From Phytophthora quininea (taxonomy: Eukaryota; Oomycota; Peronosporomycetes; Peronosporales; Peronosporaceae): DNA of 41,187 bases. The stretch is taken from contig JAAVTG010000310.1 of assembly GCA_011947345.1 (NCBI GenBank), forward strand, positions 1 through 41,187. The letters run 5' to 3'. This document shows positions 1 to 9,166 of this stretch, piece after piece; the stretch's first letter is position 1; every line of letters begins with the position of its first letter. A program made the position numbers and the translations under genes. The notes below the pieces were generated by a model, which searched no databases, was not told the origin of the DNA, and saw nothing but the letters and a program-made list of their open reading frames with translations.

Positions 1-748
1 GCGATTGAGCTCCCTATCATTACACGCTGTGCGCGTGACTTTCTGGATCGAAGTATGCATCGAATCCCAGGACAGGACGCGTTATCTGGGGCTATTTATC
101 TGCCCTTGACCACGCCAGAGGAAAACTGCGAGCAAAGTTCCTGTTTCAGAAGCCCATTCGTGTTGTGCCTGTCCTTTTCTCTCAAGGGATGAATGAAATG
201 CAGACGGTCGCGAACACAGTCGGTAAAGCTTCCCTACAGAAAGAGATCAATGCTGAGAATGTTGTAGAACTGGAGGACTATGTCAACAGATTCTCCGAGT
301 GGTGCACAAAGAAGCAACAGAGCAACAAGGAATCAGGTCCTGTATATGACCAAAAGGATCTGGATCATATTCAGGCATCGCTCGTGGCGCTTAAAGTCAA
401 CATCCAGCAATCAGGTCGGTCGAAGCGAATGTCGATTTTGAGCTTATCTTCAGCGATTGCGCGTTCTGTTGGCGGAGGGCGTGTCACCATGTGCAAGTCG
501 GCAAAGGATCGTACGTCCATGTCAATCACTTTGGAAGAAGCGAATCTGTTGGCGCAGTCGCATGGGCTTCTCTCTGACGAGGTGGAGGCATTTACTACCT
601 TGCTTCGGACGTATGGGTTCGACGTGAAAATGCCAGGAAAAATATCGGCAAGGCTCAGTATTGCTTTAGTGCGCTGCAAAACTATATGCTCCCGCCGGAT
701 TACCAGTGTCCCCCTGGCACCGGAGGCGGCAGCAGATCGTTCTCGTAG
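1..748 (+). CDS. Inositol polyphosphate 4-phosphatase-like protein, 3' part (frame broken twice)
   Basis: The gene is open at the left window edge and ends at TAG 746-748. The reading carries CKSAKDRTSM, the CX5R active-site loop typical of INPP4-type inositol 3,4-bisphosphate 4-phosphatases (cysteine nucleophile, arginine phosphate binding). It follows a conserved stretch with FSQGMNEMQT and precedes a tail reading LPPDYQCPPGTGGGSRSFS. The family removes the 4-phosphate from phosphatidylinositol 3,4-bisphosphate at membranes. Three frames are needed: frame 1 to about base 125, frame 3 (the one containing the active site) to about 630, then another frame to the stop. Both switches fall at AAAA runs, each one base short of keeping the frame, so sequencing error is as likely as a pseudogene. 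The family assignment rests on the motif and flanking similarity; the C2 and N-terminal parts lie outside the window. Confidence 0.72.
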
Positions 749-868
749 GTTCAGGCCCAAAGGCTTGTCATCGGACGAGGCATTAATTATCAATTAGGTT
801 GGCATTATATTTAACAGGTGTGGAAAGACAATGAATCCACTCGACTACGCAAGATTACATGAAGGAGC

Positions 869-1990
869 TCATTGACGTAAGATGTCCTGCATGGACATGG
901 TGCGAGGGTGGCGGTAAGGCTGCTGCAGTGGGAAAGTGCTTGGGGAGGTCTTCTGTGGCGTCATTTCTTGCTTGAAAGACGTGAGAATGGAGGCGTCGAC
1001 GAGCAGATTTAGGGATGGCATCGTCGGAGATGCCGGCGCGCCCAAGGGGAGAGTTGGGATCCTCGGTGCTGTCCAGGATGGAATTGCGAGAGGTGGCGGG
1101 CTCAGTGACGAGAAGGCGATGGTTGGGGCTTTGCTTGGGCTTACCCGCTGCAAGTCCAAATTGAAGCCATGCGCCGTGGACGGTGGTGTGAGCAATGGAG
1201 GAAGCTTCGACTGTGGGGACGACGAGAAGGATGCAGCTGGGTGCGGCACGATCGTCCAGTCACTCTCATCGACCTCGGACATTCGCTCGTCGTCGTCAGA
1301 AATGATCGAGTTGCCATTCGAGAGCGTAGGAGAGGAGCACCACGAGTTGGCTCTGACCGGAGGCAGCGGCGTCTGGGGTAGCTGGACTTGCAGAAGTCGT
1401 TTCGCGCTGGCACCACGGAGGCTGGACGCGCTGGGGTGGAGCACTGCGGTGGGCGACGACTCGCCCTCCTTCTCGAGTTTGCGGCGTAGGTTTTCCATTG
1501 CTTCTTGGCGGATGCGCTCGACGTTCTTTTCGCTCCGAAAGCCGAGGTAAGGCCAGCGTCGAATGCCGAGTGATCGGCAGACACGAATGAGGGTCCGACT
1601 GCTGATGCCCAAGTCTTCGGCTGCTTTCTTGGCGGTGAACGTGAACAGCTCTGCGAGCATATCGAACGACAAGGTCTTAATGCCGTGCCGTGTGTGGACT
1701 CGCACCACATACGACGCGTACGAGGCCGCCAGCGAATTCTTGCGGCGGGTTGCACTGCTAGGTGGCGAGATGTTGATTGGCGTGGATTCGCGATGGTGTG
1801 CATGGGAGGCAAACAGGAAGCCATACGGGTGGCTTGAGTAGAGTAGGCTGTTGCTTGGCGAGTTCCTCTTGCTGGACGGCGATCTGGCGAATTCGGAATG
1901 GCGAGCTCCCCAAGGGGTGGAACTTGACGGCGTTGGAGGGGTCCGGAGGCTAAGAAAAGTGCCACGCGAGGGTGGGGACAGACCGAGCAA
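869..1990 (-). CDS. RWP-RK domain transcription factor-like protein
   Basis: The minus-strand frame runs about 373 codons. Residues about 104-163 match an RWP-RK DNA-binding domain: helices reading AELFTFTAKKAAEDLGIS and RTLIRVCRSLGIRRWP, then YLGFRSEKN. The usual RWPxRK core keeps RWP, but the RK position reads LG with an arginine two residues on. The C-terminal 200 residues are Ser/Pro-rich and low in structure, as in many transcription factors. RWP-RK proteins are nuclear regulators in plants, algae and protists, and oomycetes have a family of them. The 5' end is uncertain: the open frame starts after a TAG with no ATG before the domain (the first in-frame ATG lies inside it), so an upstream exon joined by a short intron near 1950-2040 is likely. 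The gene converges on the phosphatase with about 120 bp between. Confidence 0.65.
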   Translation of the reverse strand: MLGLSPPSRGTFLSLRTPPTPSSSTPWGARHSEFARSPSSKRNSPSNSLLYSSHPYGFLFASHAHHRESTPINISPPSSATRRKNSLAASYASYVVRVHTRHGIKTLSFDMLAELFTFTAKKAAEDLGISSRTLIRVCRSLGIRRWPYLGFRSEKNVERIRQEAMENLRRKLEKEGESSPTAVLHPSASSLRGASAKRLLQVQLPQTPLPPVRANSWCSSPTLSNGNSIISDDDERMSEVDESDWTIVPHPAASFSSSPQSKLPPLLTPPSTAHGFNLDLQRVSPSKAPTIAFSSLSPPPLAIPSWTAPRIPTLPLGAPASPTMPSLNLLVDASILTSFKQEMTPQKTSPSTFPLQQPYRHPRTMSMQDILRQ

Positions 1991-2037
1991 CTAACCGATT
2001 GATGGAAGAAGCGATACTGCAGAGCCGCCACCCTCAT

Positions 2038-3056
2038 GCGTGTTTCCGGGGCTGTGGCCGAACTGTGCTCAACGTGACGCACGCAGCGACTGTGCCGGTG
2101 TTTTTCGACAGAACTCGCGTGGAAGGTCGGCACTGGAATGGAGTTTGCCAACGGTGCGCGGTTGACCGATTTGCCGTTGGTGCAGCAGTCTCTGCTGCAT
2201 GTGGCAAGCAGCAACCTCTTGCTGTGCTGACTCCTATATAGCCAGCAAAGCTTTTGGATGCGACCAGCGAGATCCAAAGGACAGTTGACTGCGAATAGAG
2301 TCAAGTCACGTACTAGTAAATGTTGGCCGGTTGCCTGTCCCCCTTTGCGCTGTGGCTTGTAAGCAGTGACCAAATTGCGGCAAAGTACACGTTCCACCAA
2401 CGCTTCCGAACAGTTAGTGAAGAGAGCCTTGGGCTCGTCATTTTGCGGGCACACGCGGTTCAGCGCTTGACGACGCTGGAGAGCACGTCAGCCTACCTCA
2501 GGACGAATTTGTGGCCGATTTGGGATGTGGACGAAACGTAGAAATGGTCTGGAATCTACAGTCCGGTGACGAATGGCGTTTGCTAATGGAATCAACGGAG
2601 CCAAGGCATGCGATGGCGCTGGAATAGGCTGGTCACCGGCAGAACGGAAGCCCGGACGAGTGCATCGCAAGCCGAACGGAGGGGTAGGAGCCCAACGGCA
2701 GTGAGGCAAACGCGACGCAGGCAGCTGAGCCCAATAGCTGGAGTTACTTTGGCCACACCACCGTCTCAAACGGACTTGACCAACCGCTCAGCACTGCCAG
2801 CTTCGTGTCAAATGGGAAATGGGGATTGTCGCTCTCTCTCGTCTCCTTCTCTTCGCACTAGTAGAACCCCAGCAGTTGGATCTCGTCCTTGGCAGCTTCG
2901 TCTTGGTCCTACGGACTCGTACTCCCATGTAGCAGGCCCTCAGAGCAAACCACAACACCACACCGCGTAGTCGTCCGCTCTTGGCCTCGACATGAGGCGA
3001 GCTAGAGCTCTGCAATGCACTCTCACCTCGGCGTTTATTACTCGTACAAGAACGAC
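2038..3056. other. Intergenic stretch without a supported gene
   Basis: Several 60-120-codon frames exist on both strands, but none has a recognisable domain, signal peptide or promoter block. It should hold the 5' exon and promoter of the RWP-RK-like gene on the minus strand. I see no repeat or RNA gene. Confidence 0.5.
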
Positions 3057-3530
3057 TCAGAGCGACCCGATGCCGACGCCTTCGAAGCCCGCGCCCGTGA
3101 TCTCCATGGCTTCTGCGGCCGCCGTCTCGTCCAGCGCCCCTGGATGGGGGACGCGCTCGTCTTGGGCTTCTTGAGCTTGGCCAGCCGCGACACGTTGACT
3201 GCCACGCCCATCTTCTTGCACATCGCCTCAGCCTCCGCCCACTTGAGCACGCCGTACTCGAGGCACCACTTCTGGGCCATGCGACTCTCGGGTCGCTGCT
3301 GCAGCAGACTCTCGTAGAAAACGCGAAGCCCTGCAGGCAGCACGTTAGAGGCTCTGAAACGGAAAAATGCAAAGAAGACTACGAGCACGTACGGGGGACG
3401 GCGTCGGGTGCTTCTGGCCAGGCTTGCGGTTGGCCTCCTGCTCCTTGGACCACTCCTCCTCCTCGATCATCGTCGACGTCGAGGCGGAAACGCTCTTGAG
3501 ATAGCCGGCGTCCTATGTTAGTCCGAAATG
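3057..3530 (-). CDS. Uncharacterised spliced gene, 3' exons
   Basis: Three joined pieces read as one protein. A short exon ends near 3557 (INIILE) at a GTAAG donor. An exon from about 3512 down to 3393 begins DAGYLKSVSAS and runs EEEEWSKEQEANRKPGQKHP. A GTACG...TTTCAG intron covers 3392-3354, and the last exon reads VFYESLLQQRPESRMAQKWC then EYGVLKWAEAEAMCKKMG. The most plausible end is frame-shifted near 3145 (C5 run) and closes GAGFEGVGIGSL at stop 3057. The phase across the 3392-3354 intron is also off by one beside a CCCCC run. The consistent charged composition and clean splice sites argue for a real gene. I do not recognise the family. An upstream segment reading PEYLDIEEISGLKTRE near 3600-3670 may be an earlier exon of the same gene, which would overlap the RXLR-like ORF. 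Confidence 0.5.
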
Positions 3531-3641
3531 CGGTATTGCCTCGCCTAGGAATCTTACTCTAGGATGATGTTAATCTTGTGAAAAGAAATAGTATAGTAAT
3601 CTGTTGCAACTGTTCCCTAGTCTTGAGCCCGGAGATCTCTT

Positions 3642-3881
3642 CTATGTCGAGATACTCAGGTCCATGAAGAAGACTACCCCGCAAATCCGTTGGTTCTGAA
3701 GTACTTTTCGGCGCTGCAACGTGTTTGGACGTTCAATTTGATCTTTATGCCGTTCAGAGAAGCCCCTCTCCTCGCTGTCATTGTTGTCACTGACTCGAAG
3801 CGAACGTTGCTCGGCATTTCCGGCGGAGGCCGTGGCGAAGAGCACGACCAAGGCAATGGTCAGCAGGTAGAACGCGCGCAT
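3642..3881 (-). CDS. RXLR-dEER-type secreted effector candidate (79 aa)
   Basis: The ATG at 3881 opens a typical secretion signal (MRAFYLLTIALVVLF then ATASAG, cleavage predicted near residues 20-23). This is followed by RSLR at residues 26-29 and an acidic SEER at 36-39, the order expected of oomycete RXLR-dEER effectors, which are secreted at haustoria and act in the host cell. The part after the dEER is only about 40 residues, short for the class, and shows no clear W/Y motif. It may be truncated or frame-shifted near 3700-3740, where the sequence blends into the possible upstream exon of the neighbouring minus-strand gene. The outer end of the 2.1-kb palindrome arm (3999) lies only about 120 bp upstream, so the promoter may have been cut or replaced by that rearrangement. 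Confidence 0.6.
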   Translation of the reverse strand: MRAFYLLTIALVVLFATASAGNAEQRSLRVSDNNDSEERGFSERHKDQIERPNTLQRRKVLQNQRICGVVFFMDLSIST

Positions 3882-4555
3882 GGGTCTTGAGATGCCGTGG
3901 TGGTGAATTGAAGAGTTCTACCCGTGGATACTTTTATTAGTGCATAATCGACATTCGCCAAGTAATATAGTAGCACGTAATAGCCTTCGCCTTGATGCTG
4001 TTCTCTCTCGACGACTGCGTGGCGAGCGGCTCGCACCTCGACGGCGCGGAAACCGGTTCCGCTCAAACGGTCATAACGCCACTGAAAAGTTGCTGTTGGT
4101 ATCGCACACGACTCTAACAAGCGGCCACTTGCACTGCCGTTCCCTTGGCATCTTTGCTGTACGGACTCCCTCATTTGTGGACTCCACACAGTAAGCTGCT
4201 GAGCGCCAGCGAAAATACCCTGCACCCTGCACAAGGATCCTTGCGCGCTTTCGCTTTGCTGTGCTTTACCCGCGCCCGCGATATGATTTTTCTTCTTCTC
4301 GCTATTGCCAAATGGCTGGACCATTATGCTGTCTGTCAACATGCACCACCCTACTTGCACCTACGCAATGACGATTATGGAGGCGATTCCGTTGGAAGAA
4401 ACATTCACTAGTATTGATTCATAACGCCCGCTCTCCTAGTCTGGGAGAACGATCCATTCAGCAGAAGCAGGTTCTACTTCTGTCGGCCAACAAGTCCCAG
4501 CTACGACGTTCTGTCGCTTCACGGAGCGGGTGGTTCACTTGTCGACGCTCACAGC

Positions 4556-4912
4556 TTAGAGTGAGGCGCACGTGGCCGAGAAGCCGTTGGCGTACGAGTA
4601 CACGTTGAGCACGAGGCCGCTGGTGGGCACCGTCAGCTCGCAGTCGGGCGGGTTCAGCGAGATGATCTTCGTGATCATGGTGTTGCAGGCCGTCGACGCG
4701 CACATCTTGGTGTACTGCTGCGTCGTGGGCAGCGAGGTGGCCGTGAGCATGGAGTAGCCCGAGTCCGTGGCGCACTGGTTGAAGGACGAGTCCGAGAGGA
4801 TGCTCACGAGCGCCACGTAGGCGGCGGTCTGCTGGGTCGAGGTGCACGTGGTGGCGGAGGCCGTGCCGGCGAGGGCGGCGACGGTGGCAGCGAAGAGCGC
4901 GCGGAAGTTCAT
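4556..4912 (-). CDS. Canonical elicitin (118 aa), left-arm copy
   Basis: A 20-residue signal peptide ([20 protein letters not shown]) is followed by exactly 98 mature residues. Cysteines sit at mature positions 3, 27, 51, 56, 71 and 95, the three-disulfide pattern of elicitins. Tyrosines at 12, 33, 47, 85 and 87 match the known sterol-pocket positions. Residue 13 is valine, as in the acidic alpha class. Elicitins are secreted sterol-binding proteins that also trigger defence responses in some plants. There is no C-terminal tail. The protein is identical to that of the gene at 8185-8541 on the opposite arm. The ATG at 4912 is chosen because it gives the standard signal length. Confidence 0.95.
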   Translation of the reverse strand: MNFRALFAATVAALAGTASATTCTSTQQTAAYVALVSILSDSSFNQCATDSGYSMLTATSLPTTQQYTKMCASTACNTMITKIISLNPPDCELTVPTSGLVLNVYSYANGFSATCASL

Positions 4913-4944
4913 CGTTGGTAGATAGGACGCGGTTGCCGAGGACG

Positions 4945-4961
4945 GAGCAAATTGCAGAATG
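4945..4961 (-). promoter_or_regulatory. Oomycete initiator/FPR-like core promoter of left-arm elicitin
   Basis: On the minus strand it reads CATTCTGCAATTTGCTC, about 33-49 bp before the ATG. This matches the known oomycete Inr plus flanking promoter region pattern (GCTCATTYYNCAWTTT type). Confidence 0.8.
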
Positions 4962-5920
4962 TATTTGCTTTCGGCTACTGCTGTTTCTTGGCTGTTCGAG
5001 GACGTCGCTTCCTGCGCCGGCAGACTGCTGTGCGATAACGAGGATGGCTACGGCACGAGGATGTGTCCGTCTACGAACGGTGAAGTGGCGGCGCCTGTCC
5101 TTGTGGACGTGTATCCGAGTGTGGGGCAGGCGCAGGGCGTTGCATCTGGTCCTGCAACAGAGGAATGGCATGGAATGACGAGACCCCAGCACAGCATAGA
5201 TAGGAGACGAGTCAAGTCCAGTGCGCGCAGACCGATCGGACGAATTCTGTAGTCGCGGCGCAATGCATCGGAGCTCGTGCCGAAGGCTTGCCATGAAGTC
5301 TCCTTGCGGTGCTGAAGTCGCTGCTGGATGCTGCTGTCTCCGCGCCACGTGTGGTGCCGCCGCTGTCGAGGACCCGTCAGCGTTTCGTCTGGTGTCCCAG
5401 AGCAGTTTCGCGACGGCGCTGCAGTCTGCATCCTGGCGCTGCTTCGTTGGCAGGATACATGCCACGCTGCGGACGCTTTGACCAGAGACGCGCCGGGCGG
5501 GCGTTGGTCTCGCAGTGCTACGGTTGACTCGCTTGACTGCTATTGAAGGGATCCGTTGGTAACACGTCAGCCGTGATCTGACGGCGGCATGGGGCGGATT
5601 CAGGCGGTCGGGAACTGCTCTGCTCTCCAAAGCATTACCATCGCGTCTGGATCATTGTCAATGACGTTGCCGAAACAGCATGCCTCCACCGGTTCTTTCA
5701 CTTCAACGTGAGTAATTTCGATGATCGTATCAGAACAAGGCTAAAGAGCAAAGCTATGAGGCTAAAAGCCAAAATCAATTTATTCATTAACTGTTTGTTC
5801 GTACCGCACAGCTGAGCTATAAAGGCCACAAACCGCGCAAAACTCGCAAGACTAAGCGCACGTGGCACCTCAGCCATTTGCGTTTGGTATCCGCCCGTCC
5901 ACCCCGACAGCAAACTACAC
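4962..5920. other. Non-coding interior of the left palindrome arm
   Basis: This is the space between the two elicitins of the left arm, mirrored at 7174-8135. Frames of 60-130 codons occur, but they change or break between the two arms through one-base indels, so I do not call genes. It must hold the distal promoter of the elicitin at 4556-4912 and the 3' region of the disrupted elicitin. Confidence 0.6.
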
Positions 5921-6183
5921 TTACGAAGAGGAAGACGACGACAGCGACGCACACGTCGACGAGAAACCGTTGGCGTACTCGTACACGTTGAGCACGAGGC
6001 CGCTCGTGGGGACCGTCAGGTCGCAGTCGGGCGGGTCCAGCGAGATGATAGTCTCGATCATCTCCTGACACGCCGTTGACGCGCACATGAGCTTGTACTG
6101 GGCAGTGGTGGGTGGTACTGCACGTGGCGGTGGATGGAGAGCCCGTCAGGGCAACGATGCAGTGACTAGAGCGACGAATTCAT
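5921..6183 (-). pseudogene. Chimeric, internally deleted elicitin
   Basis: The 5' piece (6183 to about 6113) has an elicitin-like ATG and signal region, but TAG is the sixth codon; the rest of the signal reads in another frame up to an ATCST-like mature start. The sequence then jumps, inside a run of CCACC, to PTTAQYK of the elicitin domain. From there it is identical to the 3' half of the gene at 6799-7173, ending at stop 5921. About 40 mature residues, including the second cysteine region, are missing. The promoter block is still present at 6216-6234. This is a rearrangement junction, not a simple sequencing error. Confidence 0.85.
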
Positions 6184-6215
6184 CTTGAAGGGCGGTAGTA
6201 GGTTTTGCGGAGGCC

Positions 6216-6234
6216 GAGCAAATTGTAGAATGAA
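6216..6234 (-). promoter_or_regulatory. Initiator-like block of the chimeric elicitin
   Basis: On the minus strand it reads TTCATTCTACAATTTGCTC, the same block as in the intact elicitins, about 33 bp before the former ATG. Confidence 0.75.
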
Positions 6235-6746
6235 CAATATTACTACGTAGAAATCTTCTATTTCGTTTTTTGCTAGAGCAGCCTTGTATCTCTTTAGACT
6301 AGACAATGTAGTTGCTGTCGACGTGGGGAACAAATGACCAAGAAGGGATCGCTTTTGGTGCTGAAGCCTTGATATAGTTTCTCTCGATGTGGCTTGTGTC
6401 GAACATTCCGTTCACTCCTCGGTACTCGTACCTCGTTTTTCCTCTTTGCTGGCAAGAAATTTACCGCTTGTGAGTCAGCTATGCCTGTTCAAGATCACCT
6501 GCTGGGTGATCGTCATTAGTCCCCAACACCGGACGAAGGTGAAGGCGACTGCCTCACGGTATCTTTCATGCCCTATCTCGCCTCGACGGTGACTGCCTGG
6601 ATCCTGGATCGAGCAGGATCAAAGACCAGGAGTCGCTGCATCAGCTCAGACACACGCGCTCAAAGTGGAGAGCAACATGGCATAAAGCCTTGGGAGAGCG
6701 TTCTGCGACTGCATCAACAGTGAAGTCCAAGCAGCACTTGGTTCGA
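6235..6746. other. Palindrome spacer, divergent promoter region
   Basis: Unique DNA between the divergently oriented elicitin starts at 6183 (minus) and 6799 (plus). No gene seen. A short stretch with GAAGGCGACTGCC near 6540 recurs near 11580 upstream of the elicitin at 11867, which could be a shared upstream element or chance. Confidence 0.5.
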
Positions 6747-6764
6747 GTCATTCTCCAATTTGCC
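6747..6764 (+). promoter_or_regulatory. Initiator/FPR-like core promoter
   Basis: GTCATTCTCCAATTTGCC lies about 35 bp before the ATG at 6799 and matches the oomycete Inr/FPR pattern. Confidence 0.8.
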
Positions 6765-6798
6765 TTGCCACTCACAACCAACCGCCAAGCAACCAAAC

Positions 6799-7173
6799 AT
6801 GAACTTCCGCACTCTCCTCGTTGCCACCGCCACCGCTCTCGTCGGCTCTGTCTCCGCCACCACGTGCACCTCGACTCAGCAGACCGCCGCTTACGTTGCG
6901 CTCGTGAGCATTTTGTCGGACTCATCCTTCACGCAGTGCTCCTCCGACTCGGGCTACTCCATGCTGACAGCCACGGCGCTCCCCACCACTGCCCAGTACA
7001 AGCTCATGTGCGCGTCAACGGCGTGTCAGGAGATGATCGAGACTATCATCTCGCTGGACCCGCCCGACTGCGACCTGACGGTCCCCACGAGCGGCCTCGT
7101 GCTCAACGTGTACGAGTACGCCAACGGTTTCTCGTCGACGTGTGCGTCGCTGTCGTCGTCTTCCTCTTCGTAA
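6799..7173 (+). CDS. Elicitin with short Ser tail (124 aa)
   Basis: The start at 6799 ([20 protein letters not shown]) gives a standard signal peptide; an in-frame upstream GTG/ATG-like extension lies within the promoter block and is not used. The mature domain has all six cysteines with canonical spacing and Val13, and the acidic change EYANGF near the end. It extends six serines past position 98. This is the intact gene across the inner edge of the palindrome: its 3' half from 6982 onward is repeated in the left arm, while its 5' half is unique, which suggests the right side is the older arrangement. Secreted sterol-binding elicitin, as in the neighbours. Confidence 0.93.
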   Translation: MNFRTLLVATATALVGSVSATTCTSTQQTAAYVALVSILSDSSFTQCSSDSGYSMLTATALPTTAQYKLMCASTACQEMIETIISLDPPDCDLTVPTSGLVLNVYEYANGFSSTCASLSSSSSS

Positions 7174-8135
7174 GTGTAGTTTGCTGTCGGGGTGGACGGG
7201 CGGATACCAAACGCAAATGGCTGAGGTGCCACGTGCGCTTAGTCTTGCGAGTTTTGCGCGGTTTGTGGCCTTTATAGCTCAGCTGTGCGGTACGAACAAA
7301 CAGTTAATGAATAAATTGATTTTGGCTTTTAGCCTCATAGCTTTGCTCTTTAGCCTTGTTCTGATACGATCATCGAAATTACTCACGTTGAAGTGAAAGA
7401 ACCGGTGGAGGCATGCTGTTTCGGCAACGTCATTGACAATGATCCAGACGCGATGGTAATGCTTTGGAGAGCAGAGCAGTTCCCGACCGCCTGAATCCGC
7501 CCCATGCCGCCGTCAGATCACGGCTGACGTGTTACCAACGGATCCCTTCAATAGCAGTCAAGCGAGTCAACCGTAGCACTGCGAGACCAACGCCCGCCCG
7601 GCGCGTCTCTGGTCAAAGCGTCCGCAGCGTGGCATGTATCCTGCCAACGAAGCAGCGCCAGGATGCAGACTGCAGCGCCGTCGCGAAACTGCTCTGGGAC
7701 ACCAGACGAAACGCTGACGGGTCCTCGACAGCGGCGGCACCACACGTGGCGCGGAGACAGCAGCATCCAGCAGCGACTTCAGCACCGCAAGGAGACTTCA
7801 TGGCAAGCCTTCGGCACGAGCTCCGATGCATTGCGCCGCGACTACAGAATTCGTCCGATCGGTCTGCGCGCACTGGACTTGACTCGTCTCCCTATCTATG
7901 CTGTGCTGGGGTCTCGTCATTCCATGCCATTCCTCTGTTGCAGGACCAGATGCAACGCCCTGCGCCTGCCCCACACTCGGATACACGTCCACAAGGACAG
8001 GCGCCGCCACTTCACCGTTCGTAGACGGACACACATCCTCGTGCCGTAGCCATCCTCGTTATCGCACAGCAGTCTGCCGGCGCAGGAAGCGACGTCCTCG
8101 AACAGCCAAGAAACAGCAGTAGCCGAAAGCAAATA

Positions 8136-8152
8136 CATTCTGCAATTTGCTC
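8136..8152 (+). promoter_or_regulatory. Initiator/FPR-like core promoter
   Basis: CATTCTGCAATTTGCTC about 33-49 bp before the ATG at 8185; the exact mirror of 4945-4961. Confidence 0.8.
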
Positions 8153-8184
8153 CGTCCTCGGCAACCGCGTCCTATCTACCAACG

Positions 8185-8541
8185 ATGAACTTCCGCGCGC
8201 TCTTCGCTGCCACCGTCGCCGCCCTCGCCGGCACGGCCTCCGCCACCACGTGCACCTCGACCCAGCAGACCGCCGCCTACGTGGCGCTCGTGAGCATCCT
8301 CTCGGACTCGTCCTTCAACCAGTGCGCCACGGACTCGGGCTACTCCATGCTCACGGCCACCTCGCTGCCCACGACGCAGCAGTACACCAAGATGTGCGCG
8401 TCGACGGCCTGCAACACCATGATCACGAAGATCATCTCGCTGAACCCGCCCGACTGCGAGCTGACGGTGCCCACCAGCGGCCTCGTGCTCAACGTGTACT
8501 CGTACGCCAACGGCTTCTCGGCCACGTGCGCCTCACTCTAA
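8185..8541 (+). CDS. Canonical elicitin (118 aa), right-arm copy
   Basis: The protein is identical to that of 4556-4912: a 20-residue signal and a 98-residue mature domain with cysteines at 3, 27, 51, 56, 71 and 95, Val13 and no tail. It has its own promoter block and reads away from the centre of the palindrome. With such arm identity, transcripts of the two copies cannot be told apart, and both may be expressed. Confidence 0.95.
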   Translation: MNFRALFAATVAALAGTASATTCTSTQQTAAYVALVSILSDSSFNQCATDSGYSMLTATSLPTTQQYTKMCASTACNTMITKIISLNPPDCELTVPTSGLVLNVYSYANGFSATCASL

Positions 8542-9097
8542 GCTGTGAGCGTCGACAAGTGAACCACCCGCTCCGTGAAGCGACAGAACGTCGTAGCTGG
8601 GACTTGTTGGCCGACAGAAGTAGAACCTGCTTCTGCTGAATGGATCGTTCTCCCAGACTAGGAGAGCGGGCGTTATGAATCAATACTAGTGAATGTTTCT
8701 TCCAACGGAATCGCCTCCATAATCGTCATTGCGTAGGTGCAAGTAGGGTGGTGCATGTTGACAGACAGCATAATGGTCCAGCCATTTGGCAATAGCGAGA
8801 AGAAGAAAAATCATATCGCGGGCGCGGGTAAAGCACAGCAAAGCGAAAGCGCGCAAGGATCCTTGTGCAGGGTGCAGGGTATTTTCGCTGGCGCTCAGCA
8901 GCTTACTGTGTGGAGTCCACAAATGAGGGAGTCCGTACAGCAAAGATGCCAAGGGGAACGGCAGTGCAAGTGGCCGCTTGTTAGAGTCGTGTGCGATACC
9001 AACAGCAACTTTTCAGTGGCGTTATGACCGTTTGAGCGGAACCGGTTTCCGCGCCGTCGAGGTGCGAGCCGCTCGCCACGCAGTCGTCGAGAGAACA
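8542..9097. other. 3' flank of the right-arm elicitin
   Basis: Non-coding DNA mirrored at 3999-4555. Frames in it are broken by run-length differences between the arms, so no gene is called. Confidence 0.55.
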
Positions 9098-9127
9098 AGG
9101 CAGCAGCGTCTGAGCCCGTTTGACTTG

Positions 9128-9166
9128 TGCGAACGGTTTCTCGTCGACATGCTTGTTGCTGTCGCC
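9128..9166 (+). pseudogene. Elicitin 3'-end relic
   Basis: Just outside the right arm, GCGAACGGTTTCTCGTCGAC and the next bases translate as [12 protein letters not shown]. This matches the last conserved stretch of the elicitin domain ([13 protein letters not shown]) at both base and protein level. Nothing upstream of it in the window continues the domain, so it is a remnant of another copy. Confidence 0.6.

Larger units (their letters stand above)
3999..6112. repeat. Large inverted repeat, left arm (about 2.1 kb)
   Basis: The reverse complement of this segment matches 6982-9097 almost base for base. It holds a complete elicitin (4556-4912), its promoter, about 960 bp of non-coding DNA, and the 3' part of a second elicitin (5921-6112). 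The outer edge near 3999 is sharp: beyond it the arms share nothing. The inner edge falls inside an elicitin coding region. Small differences between arms are mostly run-length changes, for example GG at 5203 against CCC at 7890 and CCC at 4142 against GGGG at 8953. Confidence 0.93.
6982..9097. repeat. Large inverted repeat, right arm (about 2.1 kb)
   Basis: Mirror copy of 3999-6112. It holds the 3' half of the elicitin at 6799, non-coding DNA, and the complete elicitin at 8185-8541 plus about 550 bp downstream. The arm ends near 9097, where the sequences part after GAGAGAACA. Confidence 0.93.

Noticed and set aside
1972..2040. First exon of the RWP-RK-like gene from ATG 2037 with a GTTAG...TTAG intron
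   Set aside because: Splice sites look fair, but the reading phase does not join the RWP-RK frame, so I left the 5' end open.
4915..5546. Genes inside the palindrome arms (frames of 70-390 codons at 4458-5630 and 7464-8122)
   Set aside because: Frames differ between the two arms after single-base indels and overlap the elicitin promoters; no domain or signal peptide is seen.
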